Assembly: GCA_944349635.1 (NCBI GenBank)
Contig: CALVNH010000005.1
Coordinates: 33,442-97,441, forward strand
Length of the DNA: 64,000 bases
From: an uncultured Clostridia bacterium
GTDB taxonomy: Bacteria > Bacillota > Clostridia > Christensenellales > CAG-917
Direction of reading: 5' to 3'
This document shows, one piece after another, positions 63,901 to 64,000 of the stretch. The notes beneath the pieces were generated by a model. That model saw only the letters and a list, made by a program, of their open reading frames with translations, was not told the DNA's origin and did not search any database. The translations under genes were made by a program, and so were the position numbers. Numbering within the stretch: the first letter of the stretch is position 1; every line of letters begins with the position of its first letter.

Positions 63901-64000
63901 GCGGAATAAGCGGACTGGGCAAGATAATGTCAAGCGGGCGCACGCTGTATATAAACGGCAACAAGATCGCGGGCGCAATCGTCATTCCCGACGGAGTGCA
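60954..64000 (+). CDS. Zinc-ribbon, one-helix, InlB-repeat and BspA-type LRR protein, 3' truncated by window edge
   Basis: At least 1,015 residues, open at the window end. Zinc ribbon with C4, C7, C21 and C24; an Ala/Thr/Glu-rich linker to about 110; a charged coiled-coil-like helix (DEIAQLRARIAAMEAKESER); a membrane helix at about 160-185 (AILPAVLVLIALITLL); a small beta-domain to about 275; an InlB/Listeria-Bacteroides repeat at about 283-352 (TVTFYSNGG, TREGYLFMGWYTTPDG, YYANW). From about 440 come BspA-type leucine-rich repeats of 23 residues (SVTIGNSVTSIGxxAFxxCSGLT), broken by inserts with GDVAGWCGISGL and MSSGRTLYINGNK. No signal peptide: the ribbon should be cytosolic and the repeats outside. 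AGGAGGAG precedes ATG 60954. Confidence 0.88.
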   Translation, partial: MAKCPYCGETLTANEEGVLLCAKCNKRFRRKETQAPTSAGEQASGKPDGTVAAQTASNHGETAKTESRPTQPAQIPAEENSQTAGTDVAADVTETTGSSAAATPVAGNTAEQDEIAQLRARIAAMEAKESERERGKRGSVLKKLDNTKFAPVVAFTKKWGLKAILPAVLVLIALITLLTCFCGLRGIYVNVDDPDEFFSFSATGYEWYYKLDGEQVLDKGKWSKSGNSLTLKYEDEWFGEVEESYQLKDFSWSSFTLYDSFFEEDKKFERVSVIGYKDSNKKATVTFYSNGGVGGGTHSLKIGSVLSSDETPTREGYLFMGWYTTPDGWKTGDGERFADNCRVWKDATYYANWKNTTTFTLTGDGLVNALEFTEGDNIETAYMRARGWNSVPEGVRLIFTDSDGNEINGKSAPAANVSVAVVYDDRIVDGTLQYVNPALKEYTIPAEVDVIASGAFDGCTALEKIYITSRTSSLTVQSGAFDDCERLTSIEGYADTTAMKAVINASGITRATVVAGTIVSNAFSSCSGLTSVTIGNSVTSIGERAFYGCSGLTSVTIPDSVTSIKNYAFYGCSSLKSVTIGNGVTSIGSSAFDGCSGLTSVYYTGDMQSWLGKNWHSKIMSSGRTLYINGNKIAGAVVIPDGITSIPSYAFAYQTGITSITISDSVTSIKNYAFYGCSSLKSVTIGNGVTNIWSSAFSGCTGLTEINWNAVSVSDFSSGNNVFYNAGSAGDGLTVMFGDSVRKIPAYAFYVSSSSYQPNIKSVTIGNSVTSIGDAAFSSCSGLTSIYYAGDVAGWCGISGLRNIMSSGRTLYINGNKVEGAITIPDSVTSIGSYAFCGCSGLTSITIPDSVTSIGWDAFWDCSGLTSIYYAGDVAGWCEISGLDEIMSSGRTLYIDGNKVEGAVVIPDGVQSVPSYAFYYQTGITSITIPDSVTSIGSYAFEYCRGLTSVTIGNGVTSIGDWAFYNCSGLTSIHYTGDVAGWCGISGLGKIMSSGRTLYINGNKIAGAIVIPDGV
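62811..63964 (+). repeat. Recurrent 38-base unit inside the LRR region
   Basis: A unit starting ATGTCAAGCGGGCGCACGCT and ending in GGCAACAA occurs at 62811-62848, 63366-63403, 63612-63649 (a few changes) and 63927-63964. It encodes MSSGRTLY(I)NGNK and marks longer duplicated blocks with spacings of 555, 246 and 315 bases. The near identity of the DNA points to recent duplication or gene conversion. Confidence 0.9.

Noticed and set aside
62811-63964. Regular repeats considered as a CRISPR array
   Set aside because: The repeats are in-frame coding LRR units with variable spacing, not 24-40 base repeats with equal-length unique spacers.

Overview
The window reads as chromosomal DNA from an uncultured, probably anaerobic member of the Clostridia (Bacillota). 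The evidence is the gene order of the ribosomal block (rpsJ to rplQ with secY, adk, map, a KOW protein, infA and rpmJ), zinc-type S14, S4 and adenylate kinase, short HisG with HisZ, spmA/spmB, strong AGGAGG ribosome binding sites, sigma-A promoters and many hairpin terminators. By eye the base composition is slightly GC-rich. Genus-level assignment is not possible from sequence alone; the giant modular secreted protein and the BspA-type repeat protein suggest a gut-type organism, which is inference.

Layout. 1-7539: the 3' part of a giant surface or secreted protein built of diverged beta-sandwich-like modules. 7.7-11.8 kb: an AEC transporter, an SPFH/zinc-ribbon protein with a zinc-ribbon membrane partner, a DUF1858 protein and a cupin regulator. 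12.1-13.3 kb (minus): spmB and spmA. 13.4-17.9 kb: metG, a TatD-type hydrolase, a TatD-linked radical SAM protein and rsmA. 18.1-19.1 kb (minus): an uncharacterised protein. 19.3-26.9 kb: a ten-gene histidine operon led by a TrpR/YerC-type regulator, with a dyad over its -35 element. 27.1-42.8 kb: the S10-spc-alpha ribosomal supercluster, ended by a perfect palindromic terminator. 42.8-44.4 kb: a small XRE repressor divergent from an unknown three-helix membrane protein, with two matching operator-like palindromes between them. 44.7-54.7 kb: single genes with their own promoters and terminators (TtcA-like PP-loop enzyme, small-multidrug-export protein, fba, M29 aminopeptidase, gap, iron alcohol dehydrogenase, lipid kinase, MATE pump). 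54.9-59.7 kb: a GPH-type transporter, a D-aminoacylase-like amidohydrolase, a decayed phosphoesterase gene and an FkbM methyltransferase. 60.0-64.0 kb: another XRE repressor divergent from a lipoprotein, then a zinc-ribbon/one-helix/BspA-repeat protein that runs off the window.

How the genes work together. The centre is housekeeping: translation, protein export, initiation-factor and RNA polymerase alpha genes are in one long unit driven by a consensus promoter with an AT-rich upstream region. The histidine operon carries every step except histidinol-phosphate phosphatase, and its first gene is likely its own repressor. fba and gap supply glycolysis. The accessory interest lies at the two ends and in the two XRE-envelope-protein pairs, which share an organisation I cannot tie to a named system. 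All promoter, operator and terminator calls come from reading the bases; no folding or database search was run.
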